A DNA stretch of 64,000 nt from Rhizobium leguminosarum (GTDB lineage Bacteria; Pseudomonadota; Alphaproteobacteria; Rhizobiales; Rhizobiaceae), in the NCBI RefSeq assembly GCF_017876795.1, contig NZ_JAGIOR010000001.1, positions 124,001 to 188,000 on the forward strand, given 5' to 3'. Shown one piece after another: positions 18,216 to 26,526 of this stretch (its first letter is position 1; every line of letters starts with the position of its first letter). The notes under the pieces are model-generated. The model was not told where the DNA came from, did no database searches, and worked only from the letters and a program-made list of their open reading frames with translations. The translations under genes and the position numbers were made by a program.

Positions 18216-18342
18216 TAGAGCAATTCCAGGAAAAGTGTGAAGCGGTTTTCCCAGGCAAAGCGCGAAGCGCTTTTGCCGGGAATTGCGTAAAAACAAAAAG
18301 CCAGAGCGGTTCTGCGCTTCCATCGAAAGCTGAAACGCTCTA
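18216..18342. repeat. Rhizobial palindromic intergenic repeat between sugar ABC genes
   Basis: The unit starts TAGAGCAATTCC and ends with GCTCTA, with internal pairing around AAGCGCGAAGCGCTT and CCCAGG/CCGGGAA segments. It lies between the binding-protein gene and the ATPase gene of one operon. It may form a processing or attenuation structure that lowers ATPase/permease levels relative to the binding protein; this role is inference. Confidence 0.55.
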
Positions 18343-18478
18343 GGCGATCCTCCACGAGGGGCGCATCGGAGAGGTCGAAAACAAGCCTCGTCCGGAGCGA
18401 TCAACGCGTCGATCGGTTGGTAGTCGTTGGCGCGGGCAGCAAGCCGGCGCCTCCTTGTTTTTTCGTCGGTAATCCCGA

Positions 18479-19462
18479 TTATTTCAGATCGGCAGCTGTA
18501 ACGAGCTTGACGTCGGTCTTGACCCAGCCGGTGAATTTTTCGCCGGCAAGTTCCCGCATGCCATAGTCGATGCCCATGACGGCCATCTGCGCGCCGTACT
18601 GTTCGACGGTGGCAAGCATCTTGCCATCCTTGATCAGCGGCTGAACGGGCGGAATGTTGTCGAAGCCGACGACCTTGATCTTGCCGGCCTGGCCGGCCGC
18701 ATCGAGAGCCTTGACGACGCCGAGGGCCATGGAGTCGTTGGCGGCCATGACGCCCTTGATATCCTTATATTTCGTCAGGAAATTGGTCATGACGGTGTTG
18801 GCTTCCTCGGTCTCCCAATGGGCGGTCTTGCTGTCGAGAAGCTCAAGCTTGCCGGTTTTGATGGAGCCCATGAAGCCTTCCTTGCGCTCCTTGCCATTGT
18901 CGGCCTCGGGATTACCCTCGAGGATGACCACCTTGGCGCCCGGTCCCAGATCCTTGGCAAGCGCATCGCCGGCAAGCTTTGCGCCTTCCTTGTTGTCGGG
19001 CCCGAAGAAAGCCAGATCGATACCGGCCTTCTTCTTGGCATCGGCATCGAGCGGCACGTCGATGTTGATGACCTTGACGCCTGCCTTGACTGCCTTTGCC
19101 AGCGGCGTTGCCATCGCCTTTGAATCGGCCGGCGCCACAACGATGATATCGTATTTCTGGGTGACGAAGTTCTCGACGGCATCGACCTGCGAGGCGAAAT
19201 CACGCTCGTCTTTCATGCCGACGGCCTTGAAGTCGAACTTGTCCTTGTTTTCCGCCGCATATTTGTCGGCGCCGGCCTTCATCTGCTTGAAGAACTCATT
19301 CGACAAGGATTTCATGATCAGGCCGACCTTCGGCTTCTCGGCCGCAAAGGCAGGCGACACGCTACAGGACAGCGCCAGCACCAAGCTGCCGGCAAGGCCG
19401 AGCTTCAAGGCCGCACGGCGCGGTGCATTGATCAAGACGGATTCACGCTTAGAATTGGACAT
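18479..19462 (-). CDS. Periplasmic sugar-binding protein (RbsB/Peripla_BP_4 type)
   Basis: A 327-residue secreted protein. Its long Sec signal peptide has a basic start, a hydrophobic LGLAGSLVLALSCSVSPAFA core, and probable cleavage near residue 40 (AFA-AEK). The mature part begins KVGLIMKSLSNEFFKQM, followed by YDIIVVAPAD, INIDVPLD and GVMAANDSMALGVVKALD, all typical of ribose/galactose-type binding proteins. It is the first gene of the operon 19462 to 15671 and sits divergent to the LacI regulator at 19799. Confidence 0.92.
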   Translation of the reverse strand: MSNSKRESVLINAPRRAALKLGLAGSLVLALSCSVSPAFAAEKPKVGLIMKSLSNEFFKQMKAGADKYAAENKDKFDFKAVGMKDERDFASQVDAVENFVTQKYDIIVVAPADSKAMATPLAKAVKAGVKVINIDVPLDADAKKKAGIDLAFFGPDNKEGAKLAGDALAKDLGPGAKVVILEGNPEADNGKERKEGFMGSIKTGKLELLDSKTAHWETEEANTVMTNFLTKYKDIKGVMAANDSMALGVVKALDAAGQAGKIKVVGFDNIPPVQPLIKDGKMLATVEQYGAQMAVMGIDYGMRELAGEKFTGWVKTDVKLVTAADLK

Positions 19463-19516
19463 ATTTTCCTCCCGAACGGCTCTGGGCTCAGCTCCATCTG
19501 AGTTGCCCGCGGCAAA

Positions 19517-19529
19517 TGAACCGTTTCCA
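19517..19529. promoter_or_regulatory. LacI-type operator-like site 1
   Basis: TGAACCGTTTCCA differs by one base from the site at 19632. It lies 55 bp upstream of the binding-protein start, where a repressor could block transcription. LacI-family proteins commonly bind AACCG-GGTT-type palindromes. Confidence 0.6.
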
Positions 19530-19631
19530 ACACCGACTGGGTAACACGCCCCTAGGAATTGTCAAGATGCCTTTGATGAGGCATGCAGCTCAAAGAAGCG
19601 GCAATATTCTTCCCTTTGGTGACCTGTATGA

Positions 19632-19644
19632 TGAACCGGTTCCA
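19632..19644. promoter_or_regulatory. LacI-type operator-like site 2 (perfect palindrome)
   Basis: TGAACCGGTTCCA contains the perfect palindrome GAACCGGTTC, a classic LacI/GalR-type operator. It lies 115 bp from site 1 in the divergent region between the transporter operon and its putative LacI regulator, which suits looping by a tetramer or dual control. Confidence 0.65.
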
Positions 19645-19798
19645 TTGAGTGACTCACCGCCTTCATGCTATGAGAGACGGCCACGATGAGTGACGTGCAG
19701 CCCTTTGACTGGGGCGGCAAAGACCATTAGCTGGAAGCCTCGGTCAGGCGCCCTCGGGCGTCTTGCGAAGGCGAAGATGAAGGGCAACTGTTTCTGTC

Positions 19799-20809
19799 AT
19801 GTCAAAGGTCGGAATTAGAGAGGTTGCCACGCTTGCGGGGGTTTCCACCGGCACCGTTTCGAGGGTTTTGAACGATCATCCCTCGGTGACCAAGGAATTG
19901 CGGGCGCGTGTCACCGGGATCATCAAAGACCTCGGCTATATGCCTGACCCGTCGGCGCGAAGCATGCGCAGCAAGGTCAGCCGCCTCATCGGCATCGTCA
20001 TTCCGGATCTGACCAATCCGTTCTTCTCGGAACTGGTGCAATCTGCGGAACAGGCGGCGGCCAATCACGGCTACAATATCATTGTCATGACCTCGCTTGA
20101 TCATGCCGCCAAGGAAGCCGATCGCATCCGGCAGCTGACGAGCCGTAAGGTCGACGGCATCATCCTCGTTCCGAGCAATGATTTCCATACGATCAAGCTG
20201 CCGAAGGGATTGCCGATCGTCGTCGTCGACCGTCTGATGCCAGGATATTCCGGCATTGCCGCCGACCACCGCAATGGCGTTCGCCTTGGCGTCGAGCATC
20301 TTGTCAAGCTCGGGCATCGCCGCATCGGCTTCATCTCAGGGCCTGGGCATTCCGTCCCCGCCAACGATCGCCTCATGGGTTATCTCGACGCACTGGAGCA
20401 GATGGACGGCGGTGCAAAAATGGCAGGGCCACCCCTGATTGCCGAGGCAGCTTTCGACTATGAGAGCGGTCGTTCGGCTGGAAATTACCTTCTGGCCCGG
20501 GCCCGCAACGAGCGGCCGACGGCGATCTTTGCAAGTTCGGACCAGCAGGCAATCGGCTGCATGCGGGCCGCGCATGATCTGGGAATCCCGATCCCTGCCG
20601 CGCTTTCGATCATGGGCTTTGACGGTATCCCGCTCGCCAGCATGACGACGCCGCGGCTGACGACGGTGAAGCAACCGATTCAAGACGTGGCCGCGGCTGC
20701 GGTGGCCGTTCTGTTGAACAAGCAGACCGCGCCCGAACTCGACAATCCGATCCTATTTGCATGCGAGGTTCTAAACGGCGAGACAACCGCCCCGCCCCAG
20801 CCGGATTAG
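19799..20809 (+). CDS. LacI-family transcriptional regulator
   Basis: A 336-residue repressor-type protein. The N-terminal helix-turn-helix reads REVATLAGVSTGTVSRVLND, followed by a sugar-binding periplasmic-like domain (LIGIVIPDLTNPFFSELVQ, VDGIILVPSND, IFASSDQQAIGCMRAAHDL). It is divergent from the Rbs-type transporter operon, and two matching operators lie between them, so it very likely regulates that operon in response to the imported sugar. The ligand is unknown. Confidence 0.92.
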   Translation: MSKVGIREVATLAGVSTGTVSRVLNDHPSVTKELRARVTGIIKDLGYMPDPSARSMRSKVSRLIGIVIPDLTNPFFSELVQSAEQAAANHGYNIIVMTSLDHAAKEADRIRQLTSRKVDGIILVPSNDFHTIKLPKGLPIVVVDRLMPGYSGIAADHRNGVRLGVEHLVKLGHRRIGFISGPGHSVPANDRLMGYLDALEQMDGGAKMAGPPLIAEAAFDYESGRSAGNYLLARARNERPTAIFASSDQQAIGCMRAAHDLGIPIPAALSIMGFDGIPLASMTTPRLTTVKQPIQDVAAAAVAVLLNKQTAPELDNPILFACEVLNGETTAPPQPD

Positions 20810-20829
20810 CGCATGACCGGCAGTGCTGC

Positions 20830-21333
20830 TTAGGCGGCGATGCCCTGATTGCCGCTATTGCGCAACATGTTGCGGAGGCGATAGGCGATCGCCAAGGGCT
20901 TCGGAAACGGCTTGCGCAGGAAGGCGACCTTGCGGACATAGTTGTCGACGCGCCAGCTCGCCCAGGTTCCGCCGGCAAAAAAGGCGACGTCGCCGGCGCA
21001 AAGCGTTCGTTCGGTGCCGTCCTCGGCGGTGATATGGACCTCGCCGTCGAGGATCATCACGGTCTCGTCCCAACCGAAATACCAGCGGAATTCGCCGGCG
21101 GTGCAGTCCCAGATCGCCGTCAGCGAGGCCTCGTCATGGCCGCGCGAATGTTCGGCTGTGCGGGCCTGTGGATTGCCGCTGACGATCCAGTCCGGATTGA
21201 TCGGCGATGGCTTCAGCGGCAGCAGGTCGCTTGCATGGGCGACGAAAGATTTCCCCGCCGGCTTGGCCACGACAAAAGGCCCGGAACGCGCGGCCATGGC
21301 GACCGCACTTGCAAGCATCAGCTTCCAGGCCAT
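20830..21333 (-). CDS. Cupin-domain protein (Cupin_3/DUF861-like)
   Basis: A 167-residue protein. After a ~50-residue N-terminal region comes a single cupin barrel: LTAIWDCTAGEFRWYFGWDE, then VMILDGEVHITAEDG, and LCAGDVAFFAGGTWASW. This is the DUF861 pattern seen in ureidoglycolate- and ethanolamine-related cupins. I prefer the ATG at 21333 after GGGGGT. It converges on the LacI gene, with 20 bp between stops. Substrate unknown. Confidence 0.75.
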   Translation of the reverse strand: MAWKLMLASAVAMAARSGPFVVAKPAGKSFVAHASDLLPLKPSPINPDWIVSGNPQARTAEHSRGHDEASLTAIWDCTAGEFRWYFGWDETVMILDGEVHITAEDGTERTLCAGDVAFFAGGTWASWRVDNYVRKVAFLRKPFPKPLAIAYRLRNMLRNSGNQGIAA

Positions 21334-21358
21334 GAAACAACCCCCAATTGTCATCCCC

Positions 21359-21458
21359 AAAGCGTGCCGCGATCTTTCAGATTCGCGGCACGCTTTAGGT
21401 CATGGTTTTTACGCATGTCTTTATCGCAAAACCGCGGCACACTTTTGCGAGACATGCT
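21359..21458. repeat. Palindromic intergenic repeat interrupted by IS copy 2
   Basis: The region contains a strong hairpin at 21359-21396 (AAAGCGTGCCGCGA..TTCGCGGCACGCTTT) followed by a second dyad (GCATGTCTTTATCGCAAAA..TTTTGCGAGACATGC) that ends at the CTAG where IS copy 2 inserted. It resembles the rhizobial intergenic mosaic elements seen elsewhere in the window and may have ended at the CTAG. Confidence 0.6.
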
Positions 21459-21462
21459 CTAG

Positions 21463-22907
21463 CAGGCTGTTGAAAAACGTCCTGGCGCATCGGCCTTGGT
21501 CGTGATTCACTAGCTCTGTTGCGATTTGGAGCTGATGGATGCGCGGCAGCGATGCAAAGACAGGGGAACTTTTCAGCTATGTCGATTTGGAGGATCGCGT
21601 TCGTCGTGATCATCCGCTACGGGCTATCCGGCAAATCGTGAACGAGGCACTCGTTCTGCTGGAACGAGATTTTGCAGCGCTTTATTCACCGATCGGACGG
21701 CCGTCGATCGCGCCTGAAAAGCTTCTTCGAGCCATGCTTTTGCAAGCCTTCTACTCGATCCGCTCTGAGCGGCTTTTGATGGAGCGGTTGGAATACGACC
21801 TTCTTTTCCGCTGGTTCGTCGACATCGGCATTGACGACCCCGCTTGGGACCATTCGGTGTTTTCGAAGAACCGCGACCGGTTGCTCGATGGTGACATCGC
21901 TGCGAAGTTCCTGGGTGCAATCCTTTCTCAGCCCAAGATAAAGCGGCTGCTGTCAACCGACCACTTCTCTGTCGATGGCACGCTGATCGAAGCCTGGGCG
22001 TCGATGAAGAGCTTTAAGCCGAAGGACGGCTCAGGCGAACCGCCATCGGATGGCGGCGGCCGGAATGCGCAAGCAGACTTCCATGGTGAAAAGCGTTCCA
22101 ACGAGACGCATGCTTCAACGACCGACCCGGATGCAAAGCTCTATAGGAAGGGCAAAGGCAAGGAGGCGAAGCTCTGCTTCATGGGGCATGGGCTGATGGA
22201 AAACCGCCATGGCCTGCTGGTCGACGCTTGCCTGACGGAGGCGAGCGGATTTGCCGAACGGGTCGCGGCTCTTGGGATGATTGAACCCTTTTCCGATCGG
22301 CCGCAAGCGATCACGCTGGGTGCCGACAAGGCCTATGACACCAAGGACTTCGTCAAAGACTTGCGGTCGATGAAGGTAACACCCCATGTGGCGCAGAACA
22401 TCAACGGGCGCAGCTCAGCCATTGAGGAGGCGTTCGGCTGGATCAAGACTATCGCGGGGCAGGACAAGACGAAGTTCCGCGGCCGAGACCGCGTCGGATG
22501 GGCCTTCACCTTCGCCGCCGCTGCCTATGACTTAGTGAGGTTACCGAAACTGATGGCGGTGTCGTCATGAGCGCGGCTTCAAACTGCCGGCTGATTGGTC
22601 GCTGGCGGATCGTCGAGGCCGATCTATGGGATCGGGATTATCTCGACCTAGTCGAGCCAGCGGCGATCGCCATCGGCCCAAACGGTCGCGGCGAAATCGC
22701 CTTCGGCGCAATGCAAGCGGGCCTCGATCTCGGCTATGGCCAATCCATAGTTTCCTTCACTTGGTCTGGATTTGACGAGATGGACGAAGTCTCGGGCGAT
22801 GGTCATGCTGAGATACTCGAGGATGGCTCGATCGAGATAACCTTCACCTACCACAATGGCGACGAGGCCATCCTCAAAGCCAAACCCGAGACTTCTTCAA
22901 CAGCCTG
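21463..22907 (+). mobile_element. Insertion sequence copy 2, internally deleted
   Basis: A 1445-bp element, identical in arrangement to the copy at 6520-8024, with the same CAGGCTGTTGAA ends and CTAG at 21459-21462 and 22908-22911. It differs by a 60-bp in-frame deletion in the transposase gene. It lies in direct orientation to copy 1, so recombination between them would delete about 14.9 kb including gshB and the sugar transporter. Confidence 0.9.
21539..22570 (+). CDS. Transposase of IS copy 2 with 20-residue deletion
   Basis: A 343-residue version of the 363-residue transposase of copy 1. Residues 296-315 of the full protein are missing; these are the segment DGRTTRHSGYKISLRIRKRI just before the catalytic Glu region EEAFGWIK. 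D146, D263 and the Glu remain, but the conserved Tyr/Arg helix of the Y-R-E signature is lost, so activity is doubtful. The deletion endpoints share a short ATTGA/ATCGA direct repeat, suggesting slippage. The remaining translation is identical to copy 1. Confidence 0.88.
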   Translation: MRGSDAKTGELFSYVDLEDRVRRDHPLRAIRQIVNEALVLLERDFAALYSPIGRPSIAPEKLLRAMLLQAFYSIRSERLLMERLEYDLLFRWFVDIGIDDPAWDHSVFSKNRDRLLDGDIAAKFLGAILSQPKIKRLLSTDHFSVDGTLIEAWASMKSFKPKDGSGEPPSDGGGRNAQADFHGEKRSNETHASTTDPDAKLYRKGKGKEAKLCFMGHGLMENRHGLLVDACLTEASGFAERVAALGMIEPFSDRPQAITLGADKAYDTKDFVKDLRSMKVTPHVAQNINGRSSAIEEAFGWIKTIAGQDKTKFRGRDRVGWAFTFAAAAYDLVRLPKLMAVSS

Positions 22908-22911
22908 CTAG
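22567..22911 (+). CDS. IS passenger gene, conserved hypothetical (copy 2)
   Basis: It encodes the same 114-residue protein as 7684-8028 and also overlaps the transposase stop by ATGA and ends at the TAG within the flanking CTAG. Its intact state beside a damaged transposase means that it has not been lost although the transposase changed. Function unknown. Confidence 0.75.
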   Translation: MSAASNCRLIGRWRIVEADLWDRDYLDLVEPAAIAIGPNGRGEIAFGAMQAGLDLGYGQSIVSFTWSGFDEMDEVSGDGHAEILEDGSIEITFTYHNGDEAILKAKPETSSTAC

Positions 22912-22998
22912 GGAGATTGCGATAGCAGAGAGTCGTAAGGAGCTGGTTCAAGCCGGGACTAAAATTTTAACGATCCGAAAACCGGCGGACCGGAACCG

Positions 22999-23367
22999 CT
23001 AAAATGCGTCCGGAAAGTGCCGCGGCAGCCGGCCGGGCGTGACCGCGACGATATCATAGCGCTGGGAAAGACGGGCCTGATCCGCCTGGCGGGCGAGCCA
23101 GAGATCGCTTGCCGCTCTTATCCGTTTTTGGGCGGCGACAGAGACCGCGTCGACGGCTGCGGCTTCGCCATGGCGGGCCTTGACCTCGACGAAGACGGCG
23201 AGATCGCCCTTGCGGGCGATAATATCGATTTCGCCGAGCGGGGTGCGGTGGCGCAGCGCCAGGATGCGGTAACCCTTCAGCATCAGGAAGACGGCGGCGA
23301 CATATTCCGACATCAGGCCGCGGCGCAGGGCCTTCCGCCTGGTGGCTGTGAGACCGTTATCGCCCAT
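22999..23367 (-). CDS. yraN: YraN family nuclease-fold protein (UPF0102)
   Basis: A 122-residue protein of the UPF0102 family. The Holliday-junction-resolvase-like fold is visible: RGLMSEYVAAVFLMLKGYRI, then LGEIDIIARKGDLAVFVEVK with D, E-x-K residues. The cellular role is poorly known. It overlaps the rsmI 3' end by 11 bp, a conserved rsmI-yraN pairing, so the two are probably co-translated. IS copy 2 lies about 90 bp beyond its stop. Confidence 0.9.
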   Translation of the reverse strand: MGDNGLTATRRKALRRGLMSEYVAAVFLMLKGYRILALRHRTPLGEIDIIARKGDLAVFVEVKARHGEAAAVDAVSVAAQKRIRAASDLWLARQADQARLSQRYDIVAVTPGRLPRHFPDAF

Positions 23368-24274
23368 CGGCGCCTTTCAGCTCCAGCAGGCGCTGGTAGA
23401 GCACCTTGCGCGGCAGGCCGGTGAGACGGGCCGCCTCGGTCGCCGCCTTGGCCGTCGGCATGGTCTTTACGAGATCGGCAAGCACCGCTTCGACATCGGC
23501 CTCCGGCGTTTCCACAGGCTCGGGCGGGCCGACGACGAGGACGATCTCGCCCTTGACGTTTTCCACCTGCTGATAGTGCGCGGCAAGCTCACCAAGCGTG
23601 CCGCGGCGGAACTCCTCATAGGTCTTGGTCAATTCGCGGCAGACGGAAGCGGGCCGGGTGCTGCCCAGCACATCGGCAGCGGCGAGAAGCGTGGCGCCGA
23701 TACGGTGCGGCGATTCAAAAAAGATCAGCGTTGCCGGGGCTGCGGCAAATTCTCCAAGACGATCGCGGCGAGCCTTGTCCTTGACCGGCAGGAAACCGGC
23801 AAACAAGAAGGCATCGTTCGGCAAGCCGGAGCCGACAAGAGCTGCAAGCGGGGCCGAGGCGCCGGGAATGGGAATGACGCGGTAACCTGCCGTAATCGCC
23901 TGCTGCGCCAGCCGATAGCCCGGGTCGGAGACCAGCGGCGTGCCGGCATCCGACACCAGCGCCACCGAGCGGCCGGACTCCAGCGCCTGGATGAGCCGCG
24001 GGCCGGCCTCGTCGGCATTGTATTCGTGATAGGCGAAGGGACGGTTCTGGATGCCGTAGCGGTCAAGCAGCACACGGGTAACGCGCGTATCCTCGCAGGC
24101 AAGCACATCGGCGCCGGCCAGCGTTTCCAGCGCCCGCAGCGTGATATCGCCGAGATTGCCGATCGGCGTGGCGACGAGATAGAGCGCCGGCTCCAGCGGC
24201 CGCGCTGGCACCGCCATATTGTGCAGGCGGAAGCTTCGCCGGCTGGCGGCCTGCTCTGTCGTTTCCTCATTCAT
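23357..24274 (-). CDS. rsmI: 16S rRNA (cytidine-1402-2'-O)-methyltransferase RsmI
   Basis: A 305-residue SAM-dependent tetrapyrrole-methylase-fold enzyme that methylates C1402 in 16S rRNA. Motifs LYLVATPIGNLGDITLRAL, VLACEDTRVTRVLL, VALVSDAGTPLVSDPG and IPGASAPLAALVGSGLP are diagnostic. The start at 24274 gives a short N-terminal leader; an internal ATG at 24217 is an alternative. It is followed by yraN with an 11-bp overlap and is divergent to dnaN. Confidence 0.94.
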   Translation of the reverse strand: MNEETTEQAASRRSFRLHNMAVPARPLEPALYLVATPIGNLGDITLRALETLAGADVLACEDTRVTRVLLDRYGIQNRPFAYHEYNADEAGPRLIQALESGRSVALVSDAGTPLVSDPGYRLAQQAITAGYRVIPIPGASAPLAALVGSGLPNDAFLFAGFLPVKDKARRDRLGEFAAAPATLIFFESPHRIGATLLAAADVLGSTRPASVCRELTKTYEEFRRGTLGELAAHYQQVENVKGEIVLVVGPPEPVETPEADVEAVLADLVKTMPTAKAATEAARLTGLPRKVLYQRLLELKGADGR

Positions 24275-24522
24275 GCCATTTGCCTTCGTCCCGCCGTCAT
24301 CGCGCCTTTATGGGCGAGCGGCACGGCTTCGGCAAGGGTTCGGATTTCTGTGCGCATTGCGCCGGAAAACCGCAAATGCAGGCACTTGGCCCTGCATGCC
24401 TCTTGCAAAGCGATGCTGAAGTCTGCCATTTTGCCCGTCCACTCCCCCGGCCCCAAGTCGGGAAAGCATTCTTCGGGTGCTCGATGCGCCCGGACAGTCA
24501 CGGTCGAAAGCGGTAGCATCCC

Positions 24523-25641
24523 ATGCGTATTACTATTGAGCGGTCAAACCTGTTGAAATCGCTGAACCACGTGCACCGCGTGGTCGAACGTCGCAACACG
24601 ATCCCGATCCTGTCCAACGTATTGCTGAAGGCCGACGGCCAGAACCTCGACATGAAGGCGACCGACCTCGACCTCGAGATTACCGAGGCGACGCCGGCAA
24701 GCGTCGAGCAGGCCGGCGCTACCACCGTTCCCGCCCATCTTCTCTACGATATCGTGCGCAAGCTTCCTGACGGATCGGAAGTGCTGCTGGCGACCAGCAC
24801 CGACGGCGGCTCGATGACCGTGCAGTCCGGCCGCTCGAAATTCTCGCTGCAGTGCCTGCCGCAATCGGACTTCCCGGATCTGACCGCCGGCACCTTCACG
24901 CATTCCTTCAAGCTGAAGGCGACCGATCTGAAGATGCTGATCGACCGCACGCAGTTCGCGATCTCGACGGAAGAAACCCGCTATTATCTCAACGGCATCT
25001 TCTTTCACACGATCGAGAGCAAGGGCGACCTGAAGCTTAGGGCGGTCGCCACCGACGGCCACCGGCTGGCGCGCGCCGATGTCGATGCGCCCTCCGGCTC
25101 CGAAGGCATGCCCGGCATCATCATTCCACGCAAGACGGTCGGCGAACTGCAGAAGCTGGTCGACAATCCTGAGGTGATGGTGACCGTCGAGGTCTCCGAC
25201 GCCAAGATCCGCCTGACGATCGGCTCGATCGTCATGACCTCGAAACTGATCGACGGCACCTTCCCGGACTACCAGCGGGTCATCCCGACGGGCAACGACA
25301 AGGAAATGCGTGTCGACTGCACGACCTTCGCCCAGGCCGTCGACCGCGTCTCGACCATCTCGTCGGAGCGCGGCCGCGCCGTGAAGCTGGCGCTTTCCGA
25401 GGGGCAGCTGATGCTGACCGTCAACAACCCGGATTCCGGCAGCGCGACTGAGGAAGTCGCCGTCGGCTACGACACGGATGCGATGGAAATCGGCTTCAAT
25501 GCCAAATACCTGCTCGACATTACCGCGCAGCTTTCCGGCGAAGAGGCGATCTTCCTGCTGGCCGATGCCGGCTCGCCGACGCTGATCCGCGACACGGCGG
25601 GCGACGATGCGCTCTACGTGCTGATGCCGATGCGCGTCTGA
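24523..25641 (+). CDS. dnaN: DNA polymerase III beta subunit (sliding clamp)
   Basis: A 372-residue sliding clamp that tethers DNA polymerase III to DNA. The N-terminus MRITIERSNLLKSLNHVHRV and the C-terminal YVLMPMRV are diagnostic, with three repeats of the clamp fold in between (EETRYYLNGIFFHTIE, ATDGHRLARADVDAP). The length is standard. It stands alone, away from dnaA, as is usual in Rhizobiales. The 250 bp upstream hold the divergent promoters for dnaN and rsmI. Confidence 0.96.
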   Translation: MRITIERSNLLKSLNHVHRVVERRNTIPILSNVLLKADGQNLDMKATDLDLEITEATPASVEQAGATTVPAHLLYDIVRKLPDGSEVLLATSTDGGSMTVQSGRSKFSLQCLPQSDFPDLTAGTFTHSFKLKATDLKMLIDRTQFAISTEETRYYLNGIFFHTIESKGDLKLRAVATDGHRLARADVDAPSGSEGMPGIIIPRKTVGELQKLVDNPEVMVTVEVSDAKIRLTIGSIVMTSKLIDGTFPDYQRVIPTGNDKEMRVDCTTFAQAVDRVSTISSERGRAVKLALSEGQLMLTVNNPDSGSATEEVAVGYDTDAMEIGFNAKYLLDITAQLSGEEAIFLLADAGSPTLIRDTAGDDALYVLMPMRV

Positions 25642-25925
25642 CGGGAACGGTGCGCATCGGCGCGTGCGGCTGAACCTATGCGCCCTGGCGCGACCAACGC
25701 ACAACACGGGCCGCGACGTTTGTCTCTATTTCGACAATACCGACAAGAAGCTGCGCGCGCCTGTTGACGCCGATCATTTGAGCGAAAGGCTTGCCGGTCT
25801 CATGCCGCGCTCGGCGCCGAAAGCCACATGAGCTGTTGATGCCGATGTCCTTGTTGCGAAAATCCTTGTCCCGGGAGCGACAACCGGCATATTAAGCATT
25901 CGATCAACGTGCGGATGGGTGGAGA

Positions 25926-26525
25926 ATGCGCTTACGAGTCAAGGTGAAGGAACACCTCGGGAAGAGATTCGATGAGGAAATCCGTTTCTTCCGGGGCATG
26001 ATGCAGGGGCCGAAGACGGTGGGCTCGATCGTGCCGACCTCCTCGATTACCGCCAAGCGCATGGCAAGCGTCATCGATATGCATTCCGGCCTGCCGGTGC
26101 TCGAACTCGGGCCGGGCACGGGCGCCATCACCAAGGCCATCCTCGGCCGCGGTGTGAAGCCGGACAATCTGGTCGCGATCGAATATTCGACGGATTTCCA
26201 CCAGCATCTGCAGCGGGCCTATCCCGGCGTGCACTTCATCAACGGCGATGCCTTCGACCTTCAGGCCACACTTGGCGCTTTCGGCGACGGGACGTTCGAT
26301 TGCGTCATCTCGTGTATTCCGCTTCTGAACTTCCCGATGGCGATGCGCGTGGCGCTGCTGGAAAGCCTGCTCGACCGCCTGCCGGCCGGCCGGCCGGTGG
26401 TGCAGATTTCCTACGGTGCGATCTCGCCGATCGCCGCCAATACCGACCGCTACCATATTCAGCATTTCGACTTCGTCATGCGCAACATTCCGCCGGCGCA
26501 GCTCTGGATCTACAGGCGCGGCTGA
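25926..26525 (+). CDS. pmtA: Phospholipid N-methyltransferase, PmtA type
   Basis: A 199-residue class I SAM methyltransferase closely resembling rhizobial PmtA, which methylates phosphatidylethanolamine stepwise to phosphatidylcholine. Visible motifs are KRFDEEIRFFRGMMQGPKTV at the N-terminus, SAM motif I LELGPGTGAITKAIL, VAIEYSTDF, and a C-terminal FVMRNIPPAQLWIYRR. It precedes the histidine-phosphatase-like gene by one base and pyrF, probably as one transcription unit. Confidence 0.88.
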   Translation: MRLRVKVKEHLGKRFDEEIRFFRGMMQGPKTVGSIVPTSSITAKRMASVIDMHSGLPVLELGPGTGAITKAILGRGVKPDNLVAIEYSTDFHQHLQRAYPGVHFINGDAFDLQATLGAFGDGTFDCVISCIPLLNFPMAMRVALLESLLDRLPAGRPVVQISYGAISPIAANTDRYHIQHFDFVMRNIPPAQLWIYRRG

Positions 26526-26526
26526 G

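Noticed and set aside
19686..19730. A 14-codon frame upstream of the LacI gene
   Set aside because: It has no ribosome-binding site of note and could arise by chance; not supported as a leader peptide.
23342..24556. A 404-codon plus-strand frame opposite rsmI
   Set aside because: Shadow of rsmI/yraN, whose motifs and overlap are typical.
24544..25707. A 387-codon minus-strand frame opposite dnaN
   Set aside because: Shadow of the sliding-clamp gene; no recognisable protein family.
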